A stretch of DNA of 32,066 nucleotides from an uncultured Bacilli bacterium (GTDB lineage: Bacteria > Bacillota_I > Bacilli_A > RF39 > UBA660), in assembly GCA_910577075.1 (NCBI GenBank), contig CAJTKV010000021.1:3368-35433 (forward strand), in the 5' to 3' direction. This document shows positions 6,700 through 15,650 of this stretch, piece by piece. Position numbers and translations under genes: made by a program. Under the pieces are notes generated by a model. The model ran no database searches, was not told the origin of the DNA, and worked only from the letters and a program-made list of their open reading frames with translations. Numbering within the stretch: the stretch's first letter is position 1; the number at the start of each line of letters is the position of its first letter.

Positions 6700-7779
6700 T
6701 TAATCCGATTTACTACTCTCTTTTTTCTTTGGTTTCTTTCTTACAATTTTACTATTTTCTAATCTTTTCTTTAATCTATATAATTCTTTTTTTCTTTCTT
6801 CATATTGTTCGTTTCCTTGCCAATATGATAAGTCTATTTCTATGCAATCTAATGCTGTATCTCTTAACCTTTTATCTAGTTTTTTTCTCTTCATTTGTAA
6901 GTCTGCTAAAACCATCCAGGCTATTGGTCCATCATATTGATCTTTTATAAAATCTTTTACTCTTGGCAATACTTGGTTCATTATGTCTGGGACACTTTTC
7001 TTAACATCATAGACTTCTAAATATTCAGCCTTTGTATCCAATGCTACATCACAATCATAAAGTCCAGTTCCCCATCCTGATATGTATTTGGGTTGAAAAT
7101 TCTTTTTTTCTTTATCTGTCAAACCCCTTATATAATTGTCTATTTTGATTTGTAGTTCTAAAAATTCTTTGGCGGCTTTGTGATTTTCTTCCACTTCTTC
7201 TTGGGAATAGTGACTTTTATCTTCTCGCTTATTATAATCATCGTAATGTTTCAATGTATCCGCTATTATTCGAGGAAAAATAGATATATGCGTATCACAA
7301 CCAAATGAGATAAATTCATTCTTAGGCTTTTCCACATCAAAATTTCCTAAATACTCAAAATTTGGAACTATATCTTTTCGGGAATAGTATATATCGTTCA
7401 AATATTCATTTAAATACCCATATTCATCTGGATGTAATTCTTGAAAACTGCGTGATTCAACAAGTTCTTCATAAGTCATACGACTCATAAATGGAAAATA
7501 AGCCATTTCAACGCATTCTGCCTTAGAAATAACATATTCTAATCTATCGATTTCTTCTTTAGTTGTTGGTATTGTTTTATTTGTTGTTATTTTTATTCGA
7601 AAAAGTGTTGAATGTGACTCATCATACCAATTTTTTGGCCAGTAGTTAAGCCAAAATTCATCCTTAAAACATATAAATATTAGATATTGTCCACAATACT
7701 TACTTTTTTTATCTTCTATTCTAGTTGCAAATGTATCTCCATTTTCTAATTTTTTTGATGTTATTTTTTTTAATCCCAT
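6700..7779 (-). CDS. Candidate RHS immunity protein, Imm26-like + DUF4259-like (359 aa)
   Basis: The gene starts inside the 3' end of the RHS toxin gene (10-bp overlap). Its AGGAGG ribosome binding site lies in the toxin's last codons, the tight coupling usual for toxin/immunity pairs. The N-terminal about 100 residues (LENGDTFATRIEDKKSKYCG, then FRIKITTNKTIP) resemble Imm26-type immunity domains. Residues about 230-320 (SGWGTGLYDCDVALD ... PIAWMVLADLQMKRKKLD) resemble DUF4259, also found with polymorphic toxins. The middle is an unassigned helical region and the C-terminus is Lys-rich (KKPKKKESSK). The protein is cytoplasmic. The immunity role against the adjacent GIY-YIG nuclease is inferred from position; the domain names are from memory of motifs and need a profile search. 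Confidence 0.6.
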   Translation of the reverse strand: MGLKKITSKKLENGDTFATRIEDKKSKYCGQYLIFICFKDEFWLNYWPKNWYDESHSTLFRIKITTNKTIPTTKEEIDRLEYVISKAECVEMAYFPFMSRMTYEELVESRSFQELHPDEYGYLNEYLNDIYYSRKDIVPNFEYLGNFDVEKPKNEFISFGCDTHISIFPRIIADTLKHYDDYNKREDKSHYSQEEVEENHKAAKEFLELQIKIDNYIRGLTDKEKKNFQPKYISGWGTGLYDCDVALDTKAEYLEVYDVKKSVPDIMNQVLPRVKDFIKDQYDGPIAWMVLADLQMKRKKLDKRLRDTALDCIEIDLSYWQGNEQYEERKKELYRLKKRLENSKIVRKKPKKKESSKSD

Positions 7780-10700
7780 TCATTTCCTCCTACATATGTT
7801 TCTTCAAAATATAAACCTGGAATATATGACATAACTTTTTCTCTAAAGAATTTTGAATTCTTATTAACACCATTTCTTTGATTTTGAATCGGGTTATTTT
7901 TATTCCTTTGTAGAGTCCTATATATATCAATATAAACTTGTTCGTTTATTCTCGATTCTTCTTTTGTTGTATAACAATCAATCTTTCTAAAATTCAAATG
8001 TGCTCGATAAGGATTTTTACTATGTTCTTTCCTTCTTCTCTTTAAATCATTTGTTCGGCCAATGTATTTAACATTACCCATTTTTGGCTCTTCTTCATAT
8101 AGCATATAAACACAGTATTTACCGTCTTGTTCATCATCATTATTATTTGAATTTCTTTTAGTGATAGCATCTTCTAAAGCGCTAGCAATTGATCCTGCTA
8201 CTGATGCAGATGTTCTTATAGCTTCTGGAAGTAATTTTGCAGTTGTATATACTGCTAACACTCCTAGAGCAAGGTATCCGACATAAGCTAATGGTATTGC
8301 AAAATCTCCATTATCATCATACTTATTAATAAAGTTATTTTCGACATAACTATATAAGTTGTATGTATTTACATTGTTTGATGTTCCGATGATTCCATCA
8401 GCATTAATAAATCTTCCCCACTCTGGATTATAGTATCTACTATTTAGATAGTAATATCCACTTTCTATATCATAGTAATAACTTCTGTATCTTATTGGAT
8501 TTATATTTCCAATATGATTTGTATCTGTTATTTCTATTCCACTATTGTTTTTTATTGATATTACTTTTCCATAACAGTCATATTCATATTTTACTATTAA
8601 GTTATAATTGCTATCATATATCCCTATGACATCTCTTTGATTATTTTTCTTATAATAGTATTTTCTTCCTTCGTAGATTAATCCGACTGGGTCTCCTACT
8701 TCATCTCGGATATAGTATAAGGTTTTATTTCCTCGGGTCTCATATATTATTTTATTACCACTTAGATAATAATTTATTATATCTTCTCCTACTGTCTTCC
8801 TCACACGTATTCCATCTTCATTATAATCATATTTTATTAAACCGTCAATACTTGTGAGTTCTCTTCCATTATCCCATGTCAAATGTTTACTTCCGATGAT
8901 TATTGGATTACCGATAGTATCATAGGTTATACTTTCATTGTTATATTTTGTCAATTGATCTTCCCAAGAGGAATTATTGTATTCATATTTATCGGATTTT
9001 AATAATTTGCCAGATGTAATTTCATAGATATCTTTACTTAATATATTTCCTTCATTATCATAATTAATCATATACTTTTGATTTAATTCATAATTAATAT
9101 CTTCGACTAATTGATTGCGAGCATCATAAGTGTATTCATTAATTACTTTATCATTTAGAGTAATACTTGTAATATTATAAAGTGCATCATATTGATATTT
9201 ATAAATATCGCCATTGATATTTACAGAATCAACAATTAATGAAGTTTTATTTCCATTATGTCTATAACTGTATTCTGTCTTTAATTTACTATTGATATCC
9301 TTATTTTTTAATCTACCTAGGTAGTCATAATTATAATTAACAGTATCATTATCGACAGTAACTTTTATAACAGCATCATCTTCATTAAAGAAATAATCAT
9401 TTATATGTCTATTGGAATATAAACTATCAATTCTCTTAGAGACATTGTTATTATTATCATATTTATATTGCAATCTAAAAATATTATCTTGTATTACTTC
9501 ACTCAATCTATTGGCAAAATCATATTTATATAAAGTTTCACGATTACTCATAATTTTAGAAAGCAATCCTAAATTATTATAAGAATACTCGTAAATATCT
9601 TCTCCCTTAATAAATTTCTTCAATCTATTGAAACTATCATACTCATATTTTAAACTCTTACCATTGCCATATTTCTTAGTAAGGAGATTTCCATTATTGA
9701 CATCATATTCATAACTAGATAATAAATTATTATTTATTTTTACTTCTTTTTGATTTAAAAAATCGTCATAGGAAAAAGTATAATTTTTACTTCCACTCTT
9801 TATGGAAGATAATAAATTATTGTCATATTCATAATTAGTCTTTTTGTTATTATTGATAATGCTTTTAAGTTTTTTCTTATCATCGTATTCATAGATAGTC
9901 TTTTGTTCTTTTGCATTGGTAATAGATTTTGTAAGTCCAGTAGGTTCATCTATTTCATAGTTAGTCGCATTACCTAAGGCATCAACCGTTTTACTTAGAT
10001 ATTTTCCATCACTGGTATATTCTGCTCTTTCTTCAATAAATTCTTCCGAATCGATATCTTCTAAATAGAATTCAAAGGAATTATCTCCTTCGATATATTT
10101 GCTTAAAATTATTTTATCGTCTTGGACTTTAAAATATAGTCCACTAACTTTAGCTTTAAAGCAAACTGATCCATTAGGATTTTTTTCCATATTTAAAACA
10201 AGAGGTTCTGAATATTTATTTATTGATAGAGTATTATTTGGACTACATAGGACATAGTTATCTAATGAAGCAATTGCTATGGTTGTATCATTATTATTAG
10301 TTATCAATTTAAAAGCATATCTATTGCATATAAATTCTTTTATCAATAAAGTTTTGTTAGCTATATCTGGTGTTAGATATTTCTTAGTTCCTTTAACTCT
10401 TATATAGAATAGGTTATTGGCATTATTAGAATTGATATTATTGATGATTGTTTTAACGGGATTGCCAAAGTCGTCATATTCTATTTCATTAGATATTCCC
10501 GTTGGGCTTATGCCTTTCAACAATCTATCAGTTATATTATTGTCATATTCATATTTATAATTATTTCCCTTTGGATCAAATATTCCCATTAATTGATTAT
10601 TTTTATCATATTTAAATTCTGATTTATTATTGGTTATATCATAAGTGGTAATGAGATTTCCCTCTTCATCATAATTATAAAAATATGATCCCAAATCTTT

Positions 10701-13700
10701 AACTAGAGAAATATTAGTTATATATAAATTATTAGCATCTTGCAAACTGAATATTGTTAAATCAATTGACTCATAATCATCTTCGGCAATAAATGTCTCA
10801 GTAAAGTATTGCCAAGAATTGGCGTGATAATTTAAAGTAACATTATATGTACCCATACCCATTTCGTCATTTGGATTATAAAAGCTAATTGTTGCCATAT
10901 TGCCAATATATTCTAAATCGGTATCTAAGACACCTTCATTTTTATACCAAAAAGATAAGGTATAGATATCCCCTTTTTTACCCTTTAAGTTAATGGATTT
11001 AGATATAGTTATTTCTTGTTTGGGATTGCTCTTAATCTTCAAAGATTTTTCTCGCGAATCCAATGTAACAACTTCGCAGGTATTATTTATTTGTGCCTGT
11101 GTATCAATATTTACAGCATCAATGCTATAACCGTTTAAGCCATCTATAAAGTTGGAGTTTTCCACCAAATTGTATGGGCTTGCTACTTCACCTTTTTCTA
11201 ATTGCATGTCATCCATATAAGCGACGCTTCCATCCTCAACTTTAAATTCAAAGCTCAAGATGGTTGTCGTTTCATCGGTAATTATAATAGGTATTTCATA
11301 TCTCGTATATTCATCATTTGGCGTGATAGTTAAATTATTAATAATGGTTGTATCATAAACACTGGTAGCATTTATTTCTAAATTGATTTTACTGTTATTT
11401 TTAAAATAAGCACTCCAAATATAGCACTGATTAACTTCTAGCATATTATCTACTTCTACATAGGCATTGCCATCAATTTTAGCGGCATATTCTCCCGTTC
11501 TCGCATTTCCTTTTACTCGCAAACTATTAAAGCCATTAATCGCTGTTGTTTCAAAACTGCTATTGGAGATTAAATTTTCTCCATATTTTAAAGGAAGCGA
11601 ATTACTTAAAGTTTTATTAGTTAAGGAAGAGTTTAATTCACTTATATAACCATCGGAAAATCCATAAGAATTTTTTAATGTATTATCATCTCCTAATAAG
11701 ACCGTTCCAATGGTATTGCCAATACTATTAAATGTATAGCGAATTTTTTTATTTAAGTTATCTACAACTGTCGTTGCATTAAAATCATAATTAAAACTTT
11801 GACTTTTTCCTACTGTATTATTTAATCCATATTCTGTTATCTTTTTGACGCGATATGGGATTGCAGAATAATACTCATATTGCATTCTTTTGCCCATAAT
11901 ATCGATTGTTTCAGAAATTATATTATTGGCATTATAGACAAATCTAGTTGTTCCTAAATCAGTTACTATTTCACTCAATTTTCCTTCAACTAAAATTAGC
12001 GACGATGTTTCATTTTCACTTACAACATCTATTTTATTATTGCCATAAGATATAGATATTTTTTGATTATAGTCATTTGATACTTCAATTAGTCGATTGT
12101 TTGTATCTCTTTTAATTGACAAAGTATGCTTATCTATTCCCACAACTTTATATAAATAATATATATTATTTTTCATGTTAAAATGGTATTTATTATTATT
12201 TTTATCAGTCATTACATATTCATTATTTTCTAATTTGATAGATAAACCTAAACCATCTTCTGATTTGAAGACTCCATCATCATCTTTATAAAAATAATGC
12301 CTAGCTCCATCACCCGTTAGATATTCCATATAATCATTATTAGTATTTATGGACTTAAGAGTAAGTTGTTCATCATAATTAAATTTCCATCCTAATGCTA
12401 AATTAAAATTATTATTTAAAACAACATCATTAGTATTATAAATGGCATTTAAACTTAGAGCATTATTTCCTGTGGTTTTATTAACTAAAAAACTATTGAC
12501 GATGTTACCATTATAGTTATTTATATTTGAGTTCCCATTGGAAAAACCAATATTACTATATGACATATAATCTAATAGGCCATTTTGATTGCGATATTTA
12601 ATTACTAACAATGGTTTGGGATCACTTTTTATAACACCTGAACTTACGGCTTTATTGTCTTTGGAATATAAATAATATTCCTTACATTTTGTATCCTTAA
12701 CTTCATCTAACCATTTAATTAAAACTCCATAATTAGGTGTGCCTGAATACCATTTTTTGACTAAATTAGTAACATCAAATTCATTAGCTGATAATGTTAC
12801 AGTACCTGTAGTTCCACCATCGTATGAAATAATTCCCCTGTGCATTTCTAAGTAAGATTCTATTCGCGCATAATATTTATTATTCATCGTATTCCAAGTT
12901 GCTGTTGTTTCATTCCAGTTGCTGGTAACTTGGTGAATAGTTGCAATTTTATTTGATGCCGTTAAATGCTGCCCTGATGGGTAGTAATCATTTTTATAGC
13001 TTTGGAATGTTGCCGTAGCACTTATAACTTGAGAAGAGGTTCCAATATTTGGCAAATCAAATTTAGTCAATATTCGATACTTAAGATTATTGCTATCTAC
13101 TCCTACTTTTAAGTATTCATGACTATTGCGATTAACTTCCGTATCGCCTTCGTATATGTATGTATCATAAACTGTACTATTTTCTCCAGTAATTGTAGGG
13201 TCTATAAATACAGGATAAGAGGCATTATTTAACCACTTCAAATCTAGTAACAAAGTTAATAAGTATCCATTTTCTAACTTTTCAAGATTATAACGACAAT
13301 TTTTAAATTCCTGTTTATCATCAATCATATATGGCGGAATAAATTCATAGGTAATATTGCCAAATTCATCTAATGCTAAAACTTTATTATTATCCAATTT
13401 TAAGTTTAGATTTGTATCAATTAAAAAATCTATTTTTTCTAAATTATCAATTGGTGATTTTAAAATAATTGTCTCTTTAGCTGTCTTGCCAACTAAGTCA
13501 TATTTAAAGTCAATGCTAGGCATAACTTCATAATAGATAATTTGATTTTCCTTAAAATTAACTTTATCAATTTTTTTATTATCTCTTAAACACATATTGA
13601 TAAAGTAATCTCCTTTACTAATATTAATTAAAAAAGTATCTTTATTAAAAGATACCTTAAAATCATTTTCTCTATTTTCTATTTTATTATTTATCTCTTT

Positions 13701-13838
13701 TAAATGATTATCTATTTCTACATATTCATCATTCTTTTTATAATGAATATCTTCATCATACATATTCAATGTTATCGTGCCATCTTCATTTAAAAAATGT
13801 TTTTCTCTCGGTCTTCTTAATTCTATTATTTCTTTCAT
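7770..13838 (-). CDS. RHS/YD-repeat polymorphic toxin with C-terminal GIY-YIG nuclease (2022 aa)
   Basis: Domains in order: an unassigned N-terminus (1-215); a DNRLRE-type domain (about 222-418, with RILTKFDLPNIG, NWNETTATWNT, DVTNLVKKWYSGTPNYGVL); early YD repeats; two carbohydrate-binding-like jelly-roll segments (about 750-1045, each beginning N-x-x-x-N-S-x-F); a ricin-B-like part (about 1140-1265); a long YD-repeat array (about 1270-1800); the RHS core signature RYYNPEWGRFINADG (about 1803) and NKYDDNGDF (about 1843). A hydrophobic stretch follows, then the variable tip from about 1908: CVYML ... VKYIGRTNDLKRR ... R-x-NEQVYID ... NPIQNQRN, with the GIY-YIG, catalytic R1928 and E1966. No signal peptide is present. 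RHS shells enclose toxins and release the tip; a nucleic-acid target is expected. The start has a strong AGGAGG and sits 18 nt after a terminator-like hairpin, with no room for a promoter. Confidence 0.9.
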   Translation of the reverse strand: MKEIIELRRPREKHFLNEDGTITLNMYDEDIHYKKNDEYVEIDNHLKEINNKIENRENDFKVSFNKDTFLINISKGDYFINMCLRDNKKIDKVNFKENQIIYYEVMPSIDFKYDLVGKTAKETIILKSPIDNLEKIDFLIDTNLNLKLDNNKVLALDEFGNITYEFIPPYMIDDKQEFKNCRYNLEKLENGYLLTLLLDLKWLNNASYPVFIDPTITGENSTVYDTYIYEGDTEVNRNSHEYLKVGVDSNNLKYRILTKFDLPNIGTSSQVISATATFQSYKNDYYPSGQHLTASNKIATIHQVTSNWNETTATWNTMNNKYYARIESYLEMHRGIISYDGGTTGTVTLSANEFDVTNLVKKWYSGTPNYGVLIKWLDEVKDTKCKEYYLYSKDNKAVSSGVIKSDPKPLLVIKYRNQNGLLDYMSYSNIGFSNGNSNINNYNGNIVNSFLVNKTTGNNALSLNAIYNTNDVVLNNNFNLALGWKFNYDEQLTLKSINTNNDYMEYLTGDGARHYFYKDDDGVFKSEDGLGLSIKLENNEYVMTDKNNNKYHFNMKNNIYYLYKVVGIDKHTLSIKRDTNNRLIEVSNDYNQKISISYGNNKIDVVSENETSSLILVEGKLSEIVTDLGTTRFVYNANNIISETIDIMGKRMQYEYYSAIPYRVKKITEYGLNNTVGKSQSFNYDFNATTVVDNLNKKIRYTFNSIGNTIGTVLLGDDNTLKNSYGFSDGYISELNSSLTNKTLSNSLPLKYGENLISNSSFETTAINGFNSLRVKGNARTGEYAAKIDGNAYVEVDNMLEVNQCYIWSAYFKNNSKINLEINATSVYDTTIINNLTITPNDEYTRYEIPIIITDETTTILSFEFKVEDGSVAYMDDMQLEKGEVASPYNLVENSNFIDGLNGYSIDAVNIDTQAQINNTCEVVTLDSREKSLKIKSNPKQEITISKSINLKGKKGDIYTLSFWYKNEGVLDTDLEYIGNMATISFYNPNDEMGMGTYNVTLNYHANSWQYFTETFIAEDDYESIDLTIFSLQDANNLYITNISLVKDLGSYFYNYDEEGNLITTYDITNNKSEFKYDKNNQLMGIFDPKGNNYKYEYDNNITDRLLKGISPTGISNEIEYDDFGNPVKTIINNINSNNANNLFYIRVKGTKKYLTPDIANKTLLIKEFICNRYAFKLITNNNDTTIAIASLDNYVLCSPNNTLSINKYSEPLVLNMEKNPNGSVCFKAKVSGLYFKVQDDKIILSKYIEGDNSFEFYLEDIDSEEFIEERAEYTSDGKYLSKTVDALGNATNYEIDEPTGLTKSITNAKEQKTIYEYDDKKKLKSIINNNKKTNYEYDNNLLSSIKSGSKNYTFSYDDFLNQKEVKINNNLLSSYEYDVNNGNLLTKKYGNGKSLKYEYDSFNRLKKFIKGEDIYEYSYNNLGLLSKIMSNRETLYKYDFANRLSEVIQDNIFRLQYKYDNNNNVSKRIDSLYSNRHINDYFFNEDDAVIKVTVDNDTVNYNYDYLGRLKNKDINSKLKTEYSYRHNGNKTSLIVDSVNINGDIYKYQYDALYNITSITLNDKVINEYTYDARNQLVEDINYELNQKYMINYDNEGNILSKDIYEITSGKLLKSDKYEYNNSSWEDQLTKYNNESITYDTIGNPIIIGSKHLTWDNGRELTSIDGLIKYDYNEDGIRVRKTVGEDIINYYLSGNKIIYETRGNKTLYYIRDEVGDPVGLIYEGRKYYYKKNNQRDVIGIYDSNYNLIVKYEYDCYGKVISIKNNSGIEITDTNHIGNINPIRYRSYYYDIESGYYYLNSRYYNPEWGRFINADGIIGTSNNVNTYNLYSYVENNFINKYDDNGDFAIPLAYVGYLALGVLAVYTTAKLLPEAIRTSASVAGSIASALEDAITKRNSNNNDDEQDGKYCVYMLYEEEPKMGNVKYIGRTNDLKRRRKEHSKNPYRAHLNFRKIDCYTTKEESRINEQVYIDIYRTLQRNKNNPIQNQRNGVNKNSKFFREKVMSYIPGLYFEETYVGGNEWD

Positions 13839-13853
13839 TTCATCCTCCTAAGT

Positions 13854-13880
13854 AAAAATTGCATAGATAAATCTATGCAA
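13854..13880 (-). terminator. Terminator-like hairpin between tail fibre and RHS toxin genes
   Basis: Perfect 10-bp arms TTGCATAGAT and ATCTATGCAA with a 2-nt spacer, followed by TTTTT on the minus strand. It includes the tail-fibre stop codon. The RHS ribosome binding site begins a few bases after the T-run, so RHS transcription must read through it. Confidence 0.8.
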
Positions 13881-15021
13881 TTCTCTTCCACATATAAACA
13901 GTTAAATAAGGTGGCATATTGTTATGGGCTTTGCTTCCACCAGTGTTGTTATTAATGGCTGTCACTGGCAAAGCTCCAACACGAGCATTATTGGGTAAAT
14001 CATTACTTGCTCCTTGTGTTGACAAGCAATAATGAATTCCTCCAGCTACTACATTTCCTCTATTAATACCAAATTCTGAACCAAGATTATTTCCGTCAAC
14101 ATTATTCATTCTTGATGTCACCTTATGGAAATGAGCATTTTGTACATGTGTATGAGTCGGCATTTCATTAGCTGTTAAAGTATGTGTTGCAGCACCACCT
14201 GTTGCTCCAGCTTTATAAGTCGTTCCTGATGCAAGTAAAAATCTATCTTTAAGTTGTTCCCATGCCCCACCAAAAAGTGTACTAGGATTTGTTGCACTTA
14301 CAGACATATAAATACTTCCAATGGGATAGACATCACTTAAAGTGATAGAATTAACTGAGCTTTCATTTTTAGTAGTAATGGTATTGACAACTAAGTTACC
14401 TTCACAATCCATACTGAAGGCATTATTAGTCGAATTAAAACATTTCATAGTGGTCTTATTAAATTCAGCATTTACTCCAGCATCGACTTTAGTAAAACAA
14501 TCTTTAAAATAGATATCATCTAAACTTAAAATTTTTTTACTACCAACAATGCCAAATAGTGTACTATTTAAAAAATAATTCACTAAATCATTATTTTTAG
14601 GATAGACAATTTCAATAAGGCAATTGCTATAATTAGTGGAAATATAGTTAATTCCCGCAAATAGGACGATAGGTTTTAAATCGAGCATTTCTATCTCCTC
14701 ATTAATCAAGATAGCATTATCTCCTATGGATCTTTTCACATAACATTTTACTTTTATCGTTTCTTCTTCAATAACTGGTTCCATTATAAATTCGTCTGTT
14801 ACTGAGTTTAGATAGTTTAATTTTTTCTTTAAAGAAAAAGTATAAGTTTTTCTCTTTTCCGTAGGTGTTGCGCTCTTATCAACATAGATGATTAGATCAT
14901 CTATATTTGGCACGACAGTACCCTGATCAAGTTTGATATTTAATTTTAATAATGGTGCACTTATTGAATCAGTTACTGAGACAATATTTTTGGCACTTTT
15001 TTTCATTTCTGATAAATCCAT
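13873..15021 (-). CDS. Phage tail-fibre/baseplate collar protein (382 aa)
   Basis: The C-terminal about 150 residues are a phage tail-collar/baseplate 'microcystin-dependent-like' tip: YPIGSIYMSVSATNPSTLFG, GAWEQLKDRFLLASG, GGAATHTLTANEMPTHTHVQ, and the end NMPPYLTVYMWKRI. The N-terminal about 230 residues are unassigned and presumably connect to a tail or trimerise. The start chosen is ATG at 15021 (MDLSEMKKS), with AAGGGA 9 nt upstream; a longer frame beginning at 15057 lacks a ribosome binding site. It is the first gene after the late-type promoter at 15210 and directly precedes the RHS toxin. No other tail genes are nearby. It may act as a delivery or surface-binding component, or be a relic. 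Confidence 0.85.
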   Translation of the reverse strand: MDLSEMKKSAKNIVSVTDSISAPLLKLNIKLDQGTVVPNIDDLIIYVDKSATPTEKRKTYTFSLKKKLNYLNSVTDEFIMEPVIEEETIKVKCYVKRSIGDNAILINEEIEMLDLKPIVLFAGINYISTNYSNCLIEIVYPKNNDLVNYFLNSTLFGIVGSKKILSLDDIYFKDCFTKVDAGVNAEFNKTTMKCFNSTNNAFSMDCEGNLVVNTITTKNESSVNSITLSDVYPIGSIYMSVSATNPSTLFGGAWEQLKDRFLLASGTTYKAGATGGAATHTLTANEMPTHTHVQNAHFHKVTSRMNNVDGNNLGSEFGINRGNVVAGGIHYCLSTQGASNDLPNNARVGALPVTAINNNTGGSKAHNNMPPYLTVYMWKRIA

Positions 15022-15060
15022 TTTTATCATTCCCTTCAATTTTATTATTTTTTTCATTTA

Positions 15061-15086
15061 AAAATGAGAATGTTAGTTCTCATTTT
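15061..15086. terminator. Leader hairpin 2 (terminator-like, both directions)
   Basis: AAAATGAGAA pairs perfectly with TTCTCATTTT around a 6-nt loop. The plus side is followed by a T7 run and the minus side by T5. On the minus strand it lies between the late promoter and the tail-fibre gene, so it is a possible attenuator, or the terminator of a deleted gene. Confidence 0.6.
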
Positions 15087-15139
15087 GCTTTTTTTACATT
15101 AGTTAAATTTGCCGTCGTTTCATTAGTAATTACCTCCAT
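15080..15139 (-). pseudogene. 19-codon ORF in the tail-fibre leader, likely a gene remnant
   Basis: The minus strand reads MEVITNETTANLTNVKKAK and stops at a TGA inside leader hairpin 2. No ribosome binding site precedes this ATG. An alternative reading uses the good GGAGGT site 8 nt before another ATG and gives only MKRRQI, with tandem CGA CGG codons that are rare in such AT-rich genomes. Either a truncated phage structural gene or a leader peptide is possible; the remnant is more likely. Confidence 0.3.
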
Positions 15140-15169
15140 AAAAAAATGGATTACCTAAGTAAATCCATT
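15140..15169 (-). terminator. Leader hairpin 1 (intrinsic-terminator-like attenuator candidate)
   Basis: AATGGATTAC pairs with GTAAATCCATT (one bulged base) around a 4-nt loop, and the minus strand continues with T7. It lies about 40 nt downstream of the late promoter -10 and upstream of the tail-fibre gene. Confidence 0.6.
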
Positions 15170-15209
15170 AAATGAACAACTGATAAATTCAATTGTTGCA
15201 TTTTATAAC

Positions 15210-15276
15210 ATTATAAATTATGAATAGTAATTAGTCCATATACTTGAGTGGATAAAAAATGGATAAATTTTGGATA
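15210..15276 (-). promoter_or_regulatory. Late-type promoter of tail fibre/RHS toxin with three 11-bp boxes
   Basis: On the minus strand, TATCC boxes begin at 15276, 15265 and 15254 (exact 11-bp period). GTATATGGA starts one period later at 15243, then 17 bp, then TTTATAAT (TATAAT at 15210-15215). Every spacing equals that of the promoter at 5551. The first box starts just after the stop codon of the 106-residue gene. Confidence 0.75.
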
Positions 15277-15282
15277 CTACTT

Positions 15283-15603
15283 TTACTTGAGAAAAAAGGA
15301 TATTCTCTTTAACACTTTATTTTTGTTATGACCCTTAATGATCAAAATTAAGAAGGTATAATAAATATTGGATTTAAAGTTGTTTAGAAAATCCTTATAC
15401 AAAAGGGAACTGGCAATTTCTTTTTCTGTTTCAGCAAATAAATATACCTCATATTTTTTTTCATTCAAAAGATAGTTTTTAACCACTCCAAAATTATAAT
15501 CATCAATCTTATTGTTTGAAATTTTTATCAATTCCTTGTTATTATTTTTTGAATGTGCTTTAGAATATTTTCTAAGTTCTTTAATGCTTACTGCTTTTAC
15601 CAT
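15283..15603 (-). CDS. Small basic protein of unknown function (106 aa)
   Basis: Not recognised. It is Lys/Asn-rich, with an N-terminal helix (VKAVSIKELRKYSKAHSKNN), a central acidic/aromatic stretch (KKYEVYLFAETEKEIASSLL) and a hydrophobic YTFLILIIKG before a basic tail. There is no clear helix-turn-helix and no signal peptide. The start is supported by AGAGGG before the ATG, and an extended -10 (TGGTATAAT) lies 48 nt upstream. It sits at the promoter-proximal edge of the phage-derived module, so it could be an early or regulatory gene of it, but nothing in the sequence proves this. Confidence 0.5.
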   Translation of the reverse strand: MVKAVSIKELRKYSKAHSKNNNKELIKISNNKIDDYNFGVVKNYLLNEKKYEVYLFAETEKEIASSLLYKDFLNNFKSNIYYTFLILIIKGHNKNKVLKRISFFLK

Positions 15604-15650
15604 AATTTTAACCCTCTACTGATATAACTAATTTGTTAATACCTAATATT

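Noticed and set aside
15022..15057. Longer tail-fibre start (12 extra residues)
   Set aside because: No ribosome binding site before that ATG; AAGGGA is well spaced for ATG 15021.
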